Positions 9,433 to 18,397 of a DNA stretch of 64,000 nt are shown piece by piece. Numbering within the stretch: the first letter of the stretch is position 1; every line of letters begins with the position of its first letter. Under the pieces are notes generated by a model that was given only the letters and a program-made list of their open reading frames with translations, had not been told where the DNA came from and did not search any database. The position numbers and the translations under genes were made by a program. Source of the stretch: an uncultured Parvularculaceae bacterium (GTDB lineage: Bacteria > Pseudomonadota > Alphaproteobacteria > Caulobacterales > Parvularculaceae); the NCBI GenBank assembly GCA_913055785.1, contig CAJXLJ010000005.1:62001-126000 (forward strand), read 5' to 3'.

Positions 9433-9891
9433 ATGTACCCAGATCATCCCCTGACCGACGAAGGCGGCATGACGCCAATGGCGTTTGTTTTGAACATTCT
9501 ATGGCTGGCGCTGGGCGGCGCGGTTGCGGCGCTCGGCTGGTTCGTGGCGGCCTTTTTCATGGCGGTCACGATTGTCGGCATCCCATGGGCGCGCGCCGCG
9601 ATCGACAACGGCGTCTATACGCTGTGGCCGTTCGGTACGCGCACCATCGACCGCGAACTGATGTTCGGCGAGGAAATCGGCACAGGTCCGCTCGGCTTTC
9701 TCGGCAACCTCATCTGGTTCGCACTCGCCGGCTGGTGGCTCGCCCTCGGCCATGTGATCGCAGCGCTGTTTCTCGCGATCACGATCATCGGCATCCCCTT
9801 CGCCTGGGCGCATCTGAAACTCGCCGGCTTTGCGCTCTGGCCGATTGGCAGAACGCTCGTTTCGAGCGGTTGGCGGCGACGGGTTTACTAA
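9433..9891 (+). CDS. YccF-domain inner membrane protein
   Basis: 152 residues, a two-repeat YccF (DUF307) membrane protein. Each half holds a hydrophobic helix followed by the same signature: AVTIVGIPWARAAI...LWPFGTRTI in the first half and AITIIGIPFAWAHLKLAGFALWPIGRTLV in the second. Function unknown. The preceding AGAGGAGGCGCGCT before ATG 9433 is a strong ribosome site. Confidence 0.9.
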   Translation: MYPDHPLTDEGGMTPMAFVLNILWLALGGAVAALGWFVAAFFMAVTIVGIPWARAAIDNGVYTLWPFGTRTIDRELMFGEEIGTGPLGFLGNLIWFALAGWWLALGHVIAALFLAITIIGIPFAWAHLKLAGFALWPIGRTLVSSGWRRRVY

Positions 9892-9903
9892 GGACGCGAG
9901 ACG

Positions 9904-10401
9904 CTAGTCGAACATCACATCGACAGGCCAGTCTTCATCCGCCTCGCGCCAGGAAATCGAGCCGACCTTCCAGACATTTTCCACCTTCACAAGGATGAAA
10001 GTGTTGACGCCGGTGGCGACGACCTCGCCCGTATCGGAACGAACGCCTGAATAGGCGCTGACAACGGTCGCCATCTCGCCATATTGGCGAATGGCCGATC
10101 GGGTCTCGGTTTCGATAAAGCCGATCTGTTCAAGATAAGGACCGCTGCGCTCGACATATTCCTCGACCGTCAATTGAACCGCACGCCCCTCTCCAAGATC
10201 GCCGGGAAACGCGACGGTGAAGACCGCCTTCGGCAGGAACAATGCGCGGAACGCATCCCAGTCGCGCGCCTCCCCGACAGGCCCGGAAATCGACGCGTAT
10301 GTGGCGGCCACCGCAGCCTTGATGTCTTCCGTGTCGCCCGCCCGCGCCGGAACAACGGCGGCGAAAAACACCACGGCGACTACGCTTAAAAATCTGATCA
10401 T
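9904..10401 (-). CDS. Secreted SnoaL/NTF2-like protein
   Basis: 165 residues from the ATG at 10401. A signal peptide (MIRFLSVVAVVFFAAVVPARA) precedes a small alpha+beta NTF2-like domain: DIKAAVAATYASIS, WDAFRALFLPKAVFTV, YVERSGPYLEQIGF, and VNTFILVKVENVWKVGSISW, the order seen in SnoaL-like proteins. Many are enzymes on small cyclic substrates, others merely bind; no catalytic residue can be assigned. An upstream in-frame start (10461) would bury the signal peptide, so I reject it. Confidence 0.75.
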   Translation of the reverse strand: MIRFLSVVAVVFFAAVVPARAGDTEDIKAAVAATYASISGPVGEARDWDAFRALFLPKAVFTVAFPGDLGEGRAVQLTVEEYVERSGPYLEQIGFIETETRSAIRQYGEMATVVSAYSGVRSDTGEVVATGVNTFILVKVENVWKVGSISWREADEDWPVDVMFD

Positions 10402-10464
10402 GTTCCCACCCTGTTTGATGCTTGCTGACGCAACCATACCTGATCGCCCTTGATCGACCAAGAA

Positions 10465-10491
10465 AAAGGGCGGCCTTATCAGCCGCCCTTT
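10465..10491 (-). terminator. Rho-independent terminator
   Basis: Perfect 10-bp stem AAAGGGCGGC / GCCGCCCTTT around a 7-base loop, with a run of T on the minus-strand side. Lies directly after the stop of the SPFH-tail gene (10515), so it most likely ends the QmcA-NfeD operon. Confidence 0.85.
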
Positions 10492-10514
10492 GCAATCACG
10501 TTTGGATAATATTT

Positions 10515-10901
10515 CTACTGACCGAGCCTGCCGGCCTCGAGAATCGGAATGCCCGCCTCAGTCGGAATGTAGATCACGTCCTGCTGGTTCTCGCCGAGCT
10601 TGTTGATCCAGAGATATCTGAGGTAACCCTCCGGACCACCAAGCCCTTCAGCGACAATACGGTTGGCCTCGGCGACGCCCTTGGCGCGCTCGACCTCCGC
10701 CTCGGCGTAAAATCTCGCCGACTCGAGCCGGGCCTTGGCTTCTTCGATCAACACCTTCCGCTCGTTTTCAGCCTGCGCCAGCGCCGCCTTGCCCTGCAGC
10801 TCGGCGCGCCAGACATTCCATTGCGGGCCGACGAACATCGCGCCGGCGACAATGATCAGAACAAACACCATCATTGTCATGACAGATCCAATTGAACGCA
10901 T
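10515..10901 (-). CDS. Small membrane protein resembling the tail of an SPFH protein
   Basis: 128 residues from the ATG at 10901 (AAAGGAGAGA ribosome site; an in-frame start 18 bases earlier lies before this site). One N-terminal TM (VMTMMVFVLIIVAGAMFV), then a charged coiled coil (QGKAALAQAENERKVLIEEA to EVERAKGVAEANRIVAEGL) and a short end YLRYLWINKLGENQQDVIYIP. That is the pattern of the C-terminal half of prohibitin/stomatin proteins (compare QmcA two genes upstream), but the SPFH domain itself is missing. Third gene of the qmcA-nfeD operon; likely part of the same membrane complex (inference). Confidence 0.65.
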   Translation of the reverse strand: MRSIGSVMTMMVFVLIIVAGAMFVGPQWNVWRAELQGKAALAQAENERKVLIEEAKARLESARFYAEAEVERAKGVAEANRIVAEGLGGPEGYLRYLWINKLGENQQDVIYIPTEAGIPILEAGRLGQ

Positions 10902-10934
10902 GGTCTTCTCTCCTTTCACCCCGTGACTTTGTTG

Positions 10935-11408
10935 TTACGCAACTGGTTTCACAAACAGCTTGGAGCCTTCGGCGCCGGCGATCATTACCTGCGCCCCTTC
11001 GGCGAAGTCCTCACCGGTTTCGCTCTCGGCGAGCCAGAGCGTATCGCCGAGCCGAACCTTGCCGGTCCCGTTATGAAAAGCCTGACTGACTGTCGCACGG
11101 CGGCCGATCTTCTGCGCGCCGCGTTCGTTGAGCGTGAGGTGGTCCGCCTGCGTCCTGTGAATCCACGGCTTCACTCTTGAAGGCGCGTAGATTGACAGCA
11201 AGATTGTAACGACCGCGAACACCAGCAGCTGCAGCTGCCATTGCCCGTCAAGCGGGCCTATATCCAGAAACCCCGCAGCGACCGCCGCAATGGCGGGCCA
11301 GAAAAAGTAGGTTGAGCCGGTCAAGAGCTCGATACTGAGCAAAACGACCGCAAACACCCACCAATACCAGAACGGCATCGTCTGCAGAAATTCAATCAGG
11401 CTTTCCAT
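10935..11408 (-). CDS. NfeD-family membrane protein
   Basis: 157 residues: two or three TM helices (WYWWVFAVVLLSIELL, FFWPAIAAVAAGFLDI, LLVFAVVTILLSIY) and a C-terminal OB-fold domain (NERGAQKIGRRATVSQAF...GKVRLGDTLWLAES...EGAQVMI). NfeD proteins pair with SPFH proteins such as QmcA; the gene sits 36 bases after qmcA on the same strand, as usual (YbbK/YbbJ pair in E. coli). Confidence 0.9.
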   Translation of the reverse strand: MESLIEFLQTMPFWYWWVFAVVLLSIELLTGSTYFFWPAIAAVAAGFLDIGPLDGQWQLQLLVFAVVTILLSIYAPSRVKPWIHRTQADHLTLNERGAQKIGRRATVSQAFHNGTGKVRLGDTLWLAESETGEDFAEGAQVMIAGAEGSKLFVKPVA

Positions 11409-11444
11409 GTCATCACCCCTTACTGGCTTCCCTTGCGCTGTTCA

Positions 11445-12398
11445 CTAGGACGCGCTCGGAACCGATCCGCCCGACCGTCGCGGCGCGTTCTTGTCCATCG
11501 CTTCCCTGGCGAGCGCGCCGACGCCGCCAATCGTGCCAATGAGAGCGCTCATCTCGGCGGGCAGGATCAGGGTTTTCTGCTGCGGCGAGATCGCCAGCTT
11601 CTCAAACGCCTTAACATAGTCCTGAGCGACGAAGTAATTGATCGCCTGAACGTCGCCGGCTGCAATCGCCTCCGACACCATCTGCGTGGCTTTCGCCTCG
11701 GCTTCGGCTTCCCGCTCGCGCGCTTCGGCGTCGCGGAAAGCAGCCTCTTTACGACCCTCTGCTTCGAGGATCGCCGACTGCTTCTCCCCCTCAGCCCGCA
11801 AGATCGCCGACTGCTTCTCGCCTTCGGCGGTGAGGATTTCCGCGCGCTTCAGCCGCTCGGCTTTCATCTGCCGCGCCATCGCCTCGGTGATGTCGGCGGG
11901 CGGTTCGAGATCCTTGATTTCAACGCGCGTGACCTTGACGCCCCAGGGCTGGGTCGCCGCGTCAATAACGCGCAACAGCCGTTCGTTGATGTCGTCCCGG
12001 TTCGACAGCACCTCGTCGAGATCGAGGGAACCGATCACTGTACGGATATTCGTCATTGAAAGGTTCGAAATCGCGCGCGTCAGGTTATGCACTTCATAGG
12101 CCGCCGCAGGCGCATCCATCACCTGAATGAACGCCACCGCATCGGTCCGCACGAGAGCGTTGTCGCGGGTGATGACTTCCTGGCTCGGCACATCGAGCAC
12201 TTGCTCCATCATGTTCATCCGCCGCCCGACCCTGTCGAAAAACGGCACGAGAAAATGCAAGCCCGGCTTGATCGTTTTGGTATACCGACCGAAACGCTCA
12301 ACGGTGAACTCGAAGCCCTGAGGCACGATTTTCATCGTGTTGAGCATCAAGATGACGGCGAGGACAACCAGCCCCGCTAGGAATAATTCGAATCCCAT
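11445..12398 (-). CDS. qmcA: SPFH/Band 7 protein (QmcA/stomatin-like)
   Basis: Membrane-anchored scaffold protein of the stomatin/QmcA group, thought to organise inner-membrane microdomains and modulate FtsH-type proteolysis. 317 residues from the ATG at 12398 (GGGAGAGACT just upstream). TM at about 4-20, then VPQGFEFTVERFGRY...GLHFLVPFFDRVGRRMNM, the SPFH hallmark. Residues about 190-250 are built of 11-residue repeats (AEGEKQSAILR, AEGEKQSAILE, AEGRKEAAFRD), a coiled coil. A longer reading from 12524 adds a Ser/Gly-rich unconserved stretch and is rejected. First gene of a three-gene operon with nfeD. Confidence 0.92.
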   Translation of the reverse strand: MGFELFLAGLVVLAVILMLNTMKIVPQGFEFTVERFGRYTKTIKPGLHFLVPFFDRVGRRMNMMEQVLDVPSQEVITRDNALVRTDAVAFIQVMDAPAAAYEVHNLTRAISNLSMTNIRTVIGSLDLDEVLSNRDDINERLLRVIDAATQPWGVKVTRVEIKDLEPPADITEAMARQMKAERLKRAEILTAEGEKQSAILRAEGEKQSAILEAEGRKEAAFRDAEAREREAEAEAKATQMVSEAIAAGDVQAINYFVAQDYVKAFEKLAISPQQKTLILPAEMSALIGTIGGVGALAREAMDKNAPRRSGGSVPSAS

Positions 12399-12624
12399 AG
12401 TCTCTCCCTTCTGTTGTTCGCGTCTTTGAGATCGTGACGATGAGCCGCCGCCGCCAGACTTGAATTTTGGATATTTTGCACTACCTGCTTGAAATCCCGT
12501 AGTTTTTCCCGAGAAAACACACACCCGGCCCGCTGCGGCGGCGCTGCGTCAGGCGCCGAGGAAAGCGCAAGCGCAGCGCTTTAGGCCCCTATCGAGTCGG
12601 TTAATCCCGCGTTAAAATCAGCCC

Positions 12625-14415
12625 ATGGGTATGACGTGGACACTCGGCCGACGCTTCAGGCTCGCCGCCGGCCAGGCGGTTTGCAGCCTAGCCGCGCTCG
12701 GCTTTGCGAGCGCCCAGGCGACGATCCCGGAGGCGGTCAACACCGGCAAGCGCTGGGAGGTCTACAAGGAAAGCTGGACCGCGGAAGACGAGGCCGGCTA
12801 CGCCGAATTCGTCCAGGCCATCGGCCGCTCGGACTGCACATCCCTTCCGTCCTGTCTTGAGAATGAAGCCAATCCCTACCGCTCCCAGAGCGATCCGGTG
12901 CTGCGCGGCGACTGCGCAGACATGGCCTATGTCTTGCGCGCCTATTACGCCTGGAAGAACGGTCTGCCTTTTTCCTTTCAGAACGCCATGCGCACCGCCG
13001 ACGGCGCTCGTCAGGATATCCGGTATTCTTCCGAAGGAAATGTCGTCACCCATCGCCGCAGCGTCAGAAACTATGTGACGAACGCCCATACGTTTCTGAA
13101 AAGCATCGGCGGGCAAGTTTCGACCGCCATGTTCCGCACCCATCCGGAAACCGGCGGCGGCCGCACCCATGACGATTTCTATCCCGTTGAGGTCTCCCGG
13201 GAGTCCGTCAAGCCCGGCGTAATCGCCTATGACATCTACGGTCACGTGGGTATTGTCTATGACGTGCTCGACGACGGCCGCGTGCTGATTATCGCTTCGC
13301 ACCCGGATCAATCCGTGACGCGCTCGACTTACGGCCCGAACTTCATGCGTTCAAAGCCGGAGCTTGGCGCCGGCCTCAAGGCGTGGCGGCCGATCTTTGT
13401 GGAAGGGGCGGAAAAATCCGAAGACGGCTCGCTTGTCGGCGGCGAGCTTCGCGCCGCAAGCAACGAGGATATCGAGGACTTCTCCCTCGAACAGTATTAC
13501 GGCAATGTCCCGCACCCTTCAGGCGTCTGGCATTACGGCGAGTTCCGTTTCCAGGATCGCACCCTCAAATATTACGATTACGTCCGCCGCAAGCTCGCGG
13601 CCCCGGGCTTCGCCTACGACCCGACCGAAGAACTGCGCTTCGGCCTCGAGACCATCTGCGGCGCGATCAAGGCGCGCAAAGTCGCCGTCGACAGCGCGCT
13701 CATGTCAAACATTCACTTAAAGCCGCACCCGAAGAAACTGCCGCCCAACATCTACGGGACCTATGGCGAGTGGGAGGAATATTCGACTCCGTCGCGGGAT
13801 GCGCGCCTCAAGGTCAGCTTCATCGAACTGCGCCGGGAAATGCAGGAACTCGTCAAACATGTCGAGGAAGGCGATCCGAGCGTTCGCTATGAAGGTGAAA
13901 ACCTCGCCGACGATCTGCTGAAGGCTTTCAACGAGGAAAAGGACGCCTGCACGATCACCTATTGGCGGTCCGACAAGACCCGCATGCGCTTGAACCTCGC
14001 GCATGTGATGGACCGTCTCTTCGAGCTTTCATTCGACCCCTATCACTGTCCCGAGCGGCGCTGGGGCGCGACCGGCGCGGAGCTGGAATCCTGCACTGAC
14101 GACGCAGAAAAAGAGCAGTGGCACAACGCCCTCAAGTTCCTGCGCTATCAGGCCGAACGCACCTATGACGTGCGCATGGATTTCGCCCTCCATGAACTGA
14201 AGCCGCCCATGATCGCGCCGCCGGAAGACGGCGGGCTCGGCGTCGAGGCGCCGGCGGACGCTGACATCCGCGCCTATCTCGTCTCGCTGACGGGACCGCT
14301 GCTTGCGGATTTCGAAGGCGAGCCGGAGCTCGTTTATATCGACTTCGATCCCGGCGAGGGGAGCGTGTTCCTTCCCGCATGGCACGCAAGGTTGAAATCC
14401 GGCGCATCCCGTTGA
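12625..14415 (+). CDS. Secreted protein with a predicted cysteine-hydrolase-like N-terminal domain
   Basis: 596 residues, not recognised as a named family. Signal peptide ends around residue 31 (FASAQA). Residues 90-245 look like a papain/transglutaminase or NlpC/P60-like fold: a cysteine at the start of a helix in RGDCADMAYVLRAYYAWKNG, then VKPGVIAYDIYGHVGIVYDVLDDGRVLII with a histidine on a strand. The GDCADMAY/GHVGIVYDV pair is what supports a Cys-His hydrolase. The C-terminal 300 residues are charged, mostly helical and contain FELSFDPYHCPERRWGA. No partner gene is apparent; starts 226 bases from the divergent qmcA. Confidence 0.55.
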   Translation: MGMTWTLGRRFRLAAGQAVCSLAALGFASAQATIPEAVNTGKRWEVYKESWTAEDEAGYAEFVQAIGRSDCTSLPSCLENEANPYRSQSDPVLRGDCADMAYVLRAYYAWKNGLPFSFQNAMRTADGARQDIRYSSEGNVVTHRRSVRNYVTNAHTFLKSIGGQVSTAMFRTHPETGGGRTHDDFYPVEVSRESVKPGVIAYDIYGHVGIVYDVLDDGRVLIIASHPDQSVTRSTYGPNFMRSKPELGAGLKAWRPIFVEGAEKSEDGSLVGGELRAASNEDIEDFSLEQYYGNVPHPSGVWHYGEFRFQDRTLKYYDYVRRKLAAPGFAYDPTEELRFGLETICGAIKARKVAVDSALMSNIHLKPHPKKLPPNIYGTYGEWEEYSTPSRDARLKVSFIELRREMQELVKHVEEGDPSVRYEGENLADDLLKAFNEEKDACTITYWRSDKTRMRLNLAHVMDRLFELSFDPYHCPERRWGATGAELESCTDDAEKEQWHNALKFLRYQAERTYDVRMDFALHELKPPMIAPPEDGGLGVEAPADADIRAYLVSLTGPLLADFEGEPELVYIDFDPGEGSVFLPAWHARLKSGASR

Positions 14416-14508
14416 CGGCGCTGCGTCATTTCGCGGGGGCCCAATCCGCGCTCGCGGGCCTAAAAAGAGCGCAATCGCCGCTCGTCATACGGCGGAAAGG
14501 CTGTTCAC

Positions 14509-14718
14509 ATGGACCGACTGGTTTTCTTCCTTATTCCCATTGCGCTCGCCGCAACGGCGATCATTCTGGCCGTCGGCATTTATTCCCTCGCCCGCGGCGG
14601 GTCTTTCGCCAAGGCCAACTCCAACAAGCTGATGCGGCTGCGGGTGATCGCGCAAGGCGTCGCCATCGCCTTGATGGCGCTGTTTCTCATCCTGATCGGC
14701 AAAGGGCCGGGGAGCTGA
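14509..14718 (+). CDS. Small twin-TM protein, HIG1-like
   Basis: 69 residues: two TM helices (LVFFLIPIALAATAIILAVGIYSLA and VIAQGVAIALMALFLILIG) joined by a basic loop with SNKLMRLRV. This is the HIG1/twin-transmembrane small protein common in Alphaproteobacteria, usually near etfBA, as here. Mitochondrial HIG1 proteins assist cytochrome oxidase; a bacterial role is not established. Confidence 0.8.
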   Translation: MDRLVFFLIPIALAATAIILAVGIYSLARGGSFAKANSNKLMRLRVIAQGVAIALMALFLILIGKGPGS

Positions 14719-14736
14719 TCGCGAAGGGGGCCGCCG

Positions 14737-15216
14737 TCAGCTCGCGGCTTCTCCCTCATCGAGATAGGCGCTGAAATCCTCAAGCGCCTCGAGCCATAAA
14801 AGCAGGCCTTCGTAAAAGACGTCGGCGTCGTCCGGCGCGCCGACCGAAACCACGTGATCGATCATCGGCGCGCCCTCGGCGTTGAGGAACGCACGCCCCG
14901 CCGGTTCCTGCAGGTTCCATTGATTGATCCGTTCCAGCGAAAAGCCGGCTGCATCGTCGAAGGCGGCGCTGAAGACGAATTCCGTGCAGCGCGCCTCGCC
15001 GCAATTAAACCCTTCCACAAGAAAACGGTGGCTCCAGGCCTCGGCGGCGAGGGCGTAGGCGTCGACGATCTCCGCGGTAAAGGACTGTTCTTCAAAGACC
15101 GCAGCCGCCTCCTCGATGGTCATGCCGGGCTCGGCGCCGGCGCCCGCCTCCTGCGCGACGGCTTCGCCGAAGAAAGCGGCCATCGCCGCCAGAAACAAAA
15201 AGACGTTCCGGTTCAT
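14737..15216 (-). CDS. Secreted YbjN-domain protein
   Basis: 159 residues from the ATG at 15216, with a signal peptide (MNRNVFLFLAAMAAFFGEAVAQ). The body fits the YbjN family: a C-x4-C-TEFVFSAAF strand, FSLERINQWN, AGRAFLNAEGAPMIDHVV and a C-terminal LLLWLEALEDFSAYL helix. YbjN proteins fold like type III secretion chaperones and are poorly understood. The frame continues open upstream, opposite etfB, but that part is antisense shadow. Confidence 0.75.
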   Translation of the reverse strand: MNRNVFLFLAAMAAFFGEAVAQEAGAGAEPGMTIEEAAAVFEEQSFTAEIVDAYALAAEAWSHRFLVEGFNCGEARCTEFVFSAAFDDAAGFSLERINQWNLQEPAGRAFLNAEGAPMIDHVVSVGAPDDADVFYEGLLLWLEALEDFSAYLDEGEAAS

Positions 15217-15387
15217 AAACCCTCCGCTCGCCCGCCGCCGCCCGGATAAGCGGAAATCTGGGCTAAAAGGAGGCGCCGGAATACGTTGAAAGGCGTCATT
15301 CCTGTCGCTATGGTCCGCCGCGAATTTCATGGGAGCGGCCTTTCCGGTTCCGTCCCAGCCCCCTCTGCGTCCTGTCAGGAGAACCGC

Positions 15388-16137
15388 ATGAAGATCCTCG
15401 TGCCTGTCAAACGTGTGATCGACTACAACGTCAAAGTCCGGGTGAAATCGGACGAGAGCGGCGTCGACCTCGCGAATGTGAAAATGTCCATGAACCCGTT
15501 CGATGAAATCGCCGTCGAAGAGGCGATCCGCCTGAAGGAAGCCGGAACCGCCGAAGAGATCGTGGCGGTGTCGATCGGGCCGGAAAAGGCCCAGGACCAG
15601 ATCCGGCAGGCGCTCGCCATGGGCGCCGACCGCGGCATCCTCATCAAGACCGACGCCGAGGTCGAGCCCCTCGCCGTCGCAAAGCTCCTCAAGGCCGTGG
15701 TCGACGAGGAAAAGCCGGAACTTGTCATTCTCGGCAAGCAGGCGATCGACGACGATTCGAACCAGACCGGCCAGATGCTCGCCGCGCTGCTTGGCTGGGG
15801 TCAGGGCACCTTCGCCTCGAAAGTCGAAAAGACCGACGGCAAGCTCAACGTGACCCGCGAGATCGACGGCGGCCTCCAGACCGTCTCGCTCAACCTGCCG
15901 GCGATCGTCACTACTGACCTGCGCCTCAACGAACCGCGCTACGCCTCGCTCCCGAACATCATGAAAGCGAAGAAAAAGCCGCTCGATGTGAAAGAGATCG
16001 CCGACTACGGCGTCGACATCGCGCCGCGCCTTGAAGTCATCAAGGTCACCGAGCCGCCGAAGCGCGAAGCGGGCGTGAAGGTCGAAACCGTCGCGGAACT
16101 CGTCGACAAACTGAAAAACGAAGCGGGAGTGATTTAA
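15388..16137 (+). CDS. etfB: Electron transfer flavoprotein subunit beta
   Basis: Beta subunit (249 residues) of the FAD/AMP-binding ETF heterodimer that carries electrons from acyl-CoA and related dehydrogenases to ETF-ubiquinone oxidoreductase. [19 protein letters not shown] at the start and [18 protein letters not shown] are diagnostic; [17 protein letters not shown] and [20 protein letters not shown] follow. ATG at 15388 has the site CAGGAGAACCGC. One base separates it from etfA, so the two are translated together. Confidence 0.97.
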   Translation: MKILVPVKRVIDYNVKVRVKSDESGVDLANVKMSMNPFDEIAVEEAIRLKEAGTAEEIVAVSIGPEKAQDQIRQALAMGADRGILIKTDAEVEPLAVAKLLKAVVDEEKPELVILGKQAIDDDSNQTGQMLAALLGWGQGTFASKVEKTDGKLNVTREIDGGLQTVSLNLPAIVTTDLRLNEPRYASLPNIMKAKKKPLDVKEIADYGVDIAPRLEVIKVTEPPKREAGVKVETVAELVDKLKNEAGVI

Positions 16138-16138
16138 G

Positions 16139-17068
16139 ATGGCGGTTCTTGTTGTTGCCGACGTCCACGGAAACGCAATTGACGATTCCACCCACAAGAC
16201 CGTCACCGCTGCGAAAGCGATCGGCGGCGATGTCGATATTCTCGTTGCCGGCGACGGCGCGGGCGAGGCGGCGGCTGCGGCCGCGAAGATCGCCGGGGTC
16301 CGCAAGGTGCTGCACGCCGACGATCCGGCCTACGCCCATCGCCTCGCCGAACCGCTCGGCGACCTGATCGTCAAGCTCGCCGGCGGCTATGACGCGATCC
16401 TCAAGACCGCGGCGACCACCGGCAAGAACGTCATGCCGCGCGTCGCGGCGCTGCTTGACGTCATGCAGATTTCCGAAATCGTCGCGGTCGAGGCGCCGGA
16501 CACCTTTGTCAGGCCGATCTACGCCGGCAACGCCATGCAGACAGTGAAGTCGAACGACGCCAAGAAAGTCATCACCGTGCGCGCCACCGCCTTCAAGGCG
16601 GCCGAAGAAGGCGGCTCGGCGAGCGTTGAAGCCGTCGACGCCGCCGGCGACCCGGGCCTTTCAAGCTTCGTCGGCGAGGAACTGACGAAGTCCGACCGGC
16701 CGGAGCTCACCGGCGCCAAGATCGTCATTTCCGGCGGCCGCGCCCTCGGCTCTTACGAAAATTTCGAGAAATACATCTTCCCGGTCGCCGACAAGCTCGG
16801 CGCCGCGGTGGGCGCTTCGCGCGCCGCCGTCGACGCCGGCTATGTGCCGAACGACTACCAGGTCGGCCAGACCGGCAAGGTCGTCGCCCCGGAACTTTAC
16901 ATCGCCGTCGGCATTTCCGGCGCGATCCAGCACCTCGCCGGCATGAAGGACTCGAAAGTCATCGTCGCCATCAACAAGGACGAAGAAGCGCCGATCTTCC
17001 AGGTCGCGGATTACGGTCTTGTCGCCGACCTCTTCAAGGCGCTGCCGGAGCTTGAAGCGGCGCTCTGA
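16139..17068 (+). CDS. etfA: Electron transfer flavoprotein subunit alpha
   Basis: Alpha subunit (309 residues) of the ETF heterodimer. The C-terminal FAD-binding region is intact: [58 protein letters not shown] and [19 protein letters not shown]. Ends in front of a strong terminator at 17090. Works with the acyl-CoA-oxidising pathways suggested by the 3-hydroxybutyryl-CoA dehydrogenase gene at 21.9 kb. Confidence 0.97.
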   Translation: MAVLVVADVHGNAIDDSTHKTVTAAKAIGGDVDILVAGDGAGEAAAAAAKIAGVRKVLHADDPAYAHRLAEPLGDLIVKLAGGYDAILKTAATTGKNVMPRVAALLDVMQISEIVAVEAPDTFVRPIYAGNAMQTVKSNDAKKVITVRATAFKAAEEGGSASVEAVDAAGDPGLSSFVGEELTKSDRPELTGAKIVISGGRALGSYENFEKYIFPVADKLGAAVGASRAAVDAGYVPNDYQVGQTGKVVAPELYIAVGISGAIQHLAGMKDSKVIVAINKDEEAPIFQVADYGLVADLFKALPELEAAL

Positions 17069-17089
17069 CAGATCAGACAGTGCGATTTG

Positions 17090-17116
17090 AAAAAGCCCCG
17101 CTCCGGCGGGGCTTTT
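17090..17116. terminator. Bidirectional rho-independent terminator
   Basis: Stem AAAAGCCCCGC / GCGGGGCTTTT around a TCCG loop, with A-run before and T-run after, placed between the convergent etfA and serine hydrolase genes. An identical copy lies at about 19500. Confidence 0.9.
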
Positions 17117-17118
17117 TG

Positions 17119-18339
17119 TTACTCTTCTTCCATGAACGCTGTCGCACCGTCCGGATGCGCGGCGATGATCGCCATCATGAGATTCGCAATTTCCTCATCC
17201 GTCGCGGAGGGAGAGCCTTCAGTCGCGCGTTTTTGCTGCGCTTCGCCGCTGACGCCGCCGCGGGTGCCGACCTGATGAGCGATGATGAGATCGAGATAAG
17301 GGAAAACCGCTAGCAAATGGCCGCGATTACCCGTCGCGAAATAGGCCGGTTCGCGGGTTCCCATAGAACCGTAACGGCGCGAACCCGGTCGATCGACCTG
17401 CCAGAGAAAGCCGTAATCGCCGAAGCCGGTTTCGGAATATTGTTCAGGCCGGCCAATACTCGTGTCGATTCCGTCAAGACTTTGAAGCGCCCATTCGTGA
17501 GAAAAGATACGGCGCGATTTCCATTTCCCGCAAGCGGAGTAGAGAACGCCATACCGGGCGAGGTCGCGGGTCGAAATATTGAACATATAGGCGCGGTGTT
17601 CCGAGACGTTATTGAAATGCTGCTCTGCAGGGTGGTCCTTCGTCGTGTACTCGACATCGCTTAGTCTAAAGTCCTGCATGCCGATAGGCTTTGCTATTTC
17701 TTGCTGGAACAAAGCGCCGATTGATTTGCCTGACGCCTGTTCGACAATCGTGCCGAGCGCGTTGAAATCCCAGTTATTATATATCCACATGGCGCCCGGC
17801 TTGAAGGCCCCCGCGCCGGCATTTCGTTTTTGCTCGTCAAGCGAGGCGCGCACCCGCTTCCATTGGCCAACCTCATAAAGAGCTGAATGGTAAATCTGCG
17901 AACGCGAATGCAGGAGATCGCGTAACGTTGCGGTTTTCTCCATGTCAGTCAGCGGCGGGTCGATATCGTCAATGCCAAGATCGGCGAGAGTGTCGTCGAG
18001 CGACAACTTCCCGTCATCCACCAGCACGCCGACCAGCGAATTAAGGAGCCCCTTGCGCACCGATTGCGCCGTGAACCGTTCTGCGCTGTCGCCCCAGTCT
18101 GCAATCAACCGTCCCTTGTGGACAACAACGACAGACGCCGATTGCATGATTTCAAATTTGCTCTTTGCATCGAGCAGCGTTTCGGCGTTCCAGCCATAGG
18201 CTCCCGGAGCGACCGGGCGCCACTCTCGGCCAGGATAGGTTTCGACCTTCCTGCAGGCGTCCCAGGATTCAGCGTTTGCGGGCGCAGCGGCCCCCGCCGC
18301 CAGAGCAATCGCGAAGGCGGTGATAATGACTTTTTGCAT
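17119..18339 (-). CDS. Secreted serine hydrolase (class C beta-lactamase/PBP fold)
   Basis: 406 residues with a signal peptide to about residue 23. The catalytic SxxK is S93-V-R-K96 in TAQSVRKGLLNSLVGVLVDDG, the YxN motif is Y187-N-N189 in MWIYNNWDFNALG, and FATGNRGHLLAVFPYLDLI near the end takes the place of the KTG strand. This is the esterase/peptidase-like 'beta-lactamase family' found broadly, not a proven antibiotic hydrolase. Convergent with etfA. Confidence 0.88.
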   Translation of the reverse strand: MQKVIITAFAIALAAGAAAPANAESWDACRKVETYPGREWRPVAPGAYGWNAETLLDAKSKFEIMQSASVVVVHKGRLIADWGDSAERFTAQSVRKGLLNSLVGVLVDDGKLSLDDTLADLGIDDIDPPLTDMEKTATLRDLLHSRSQIYHSALYEVGQWKRVRASLDEQKRNAGAGAFKPGAMWIYNNWDFNALGTIVEQASGKSIGALFQQEIAKPIGMQDFRLSDVEYTTKDHPAEQHFNNVSEHRAYMFNISTRDLARYGVLYSACGKWKSRRIFSHEWALQSLDGIDTSIGRPEQYSETGFGDYGFLWQVDRPGSRRYGSMGTREPAYFATGNRGHLLAVFPYLDLIIAHQVGTRGGVSGEAQQKRATEGSPSATDEEIANLMMAIIAAHPDGATAFMEEE

Positions 18340-18397
18340 GACGCATCCTCGTTACAGCACGCCCTGAACATATGGGCTGTCGCCGCATCCGCACGCG

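Noticed and set aside
15217-16305. Long upstream extension of the YbjN gene on the minus strand
   Set aside because: The extension lies opposite etfB; the real start with signal peptide is at 15216.
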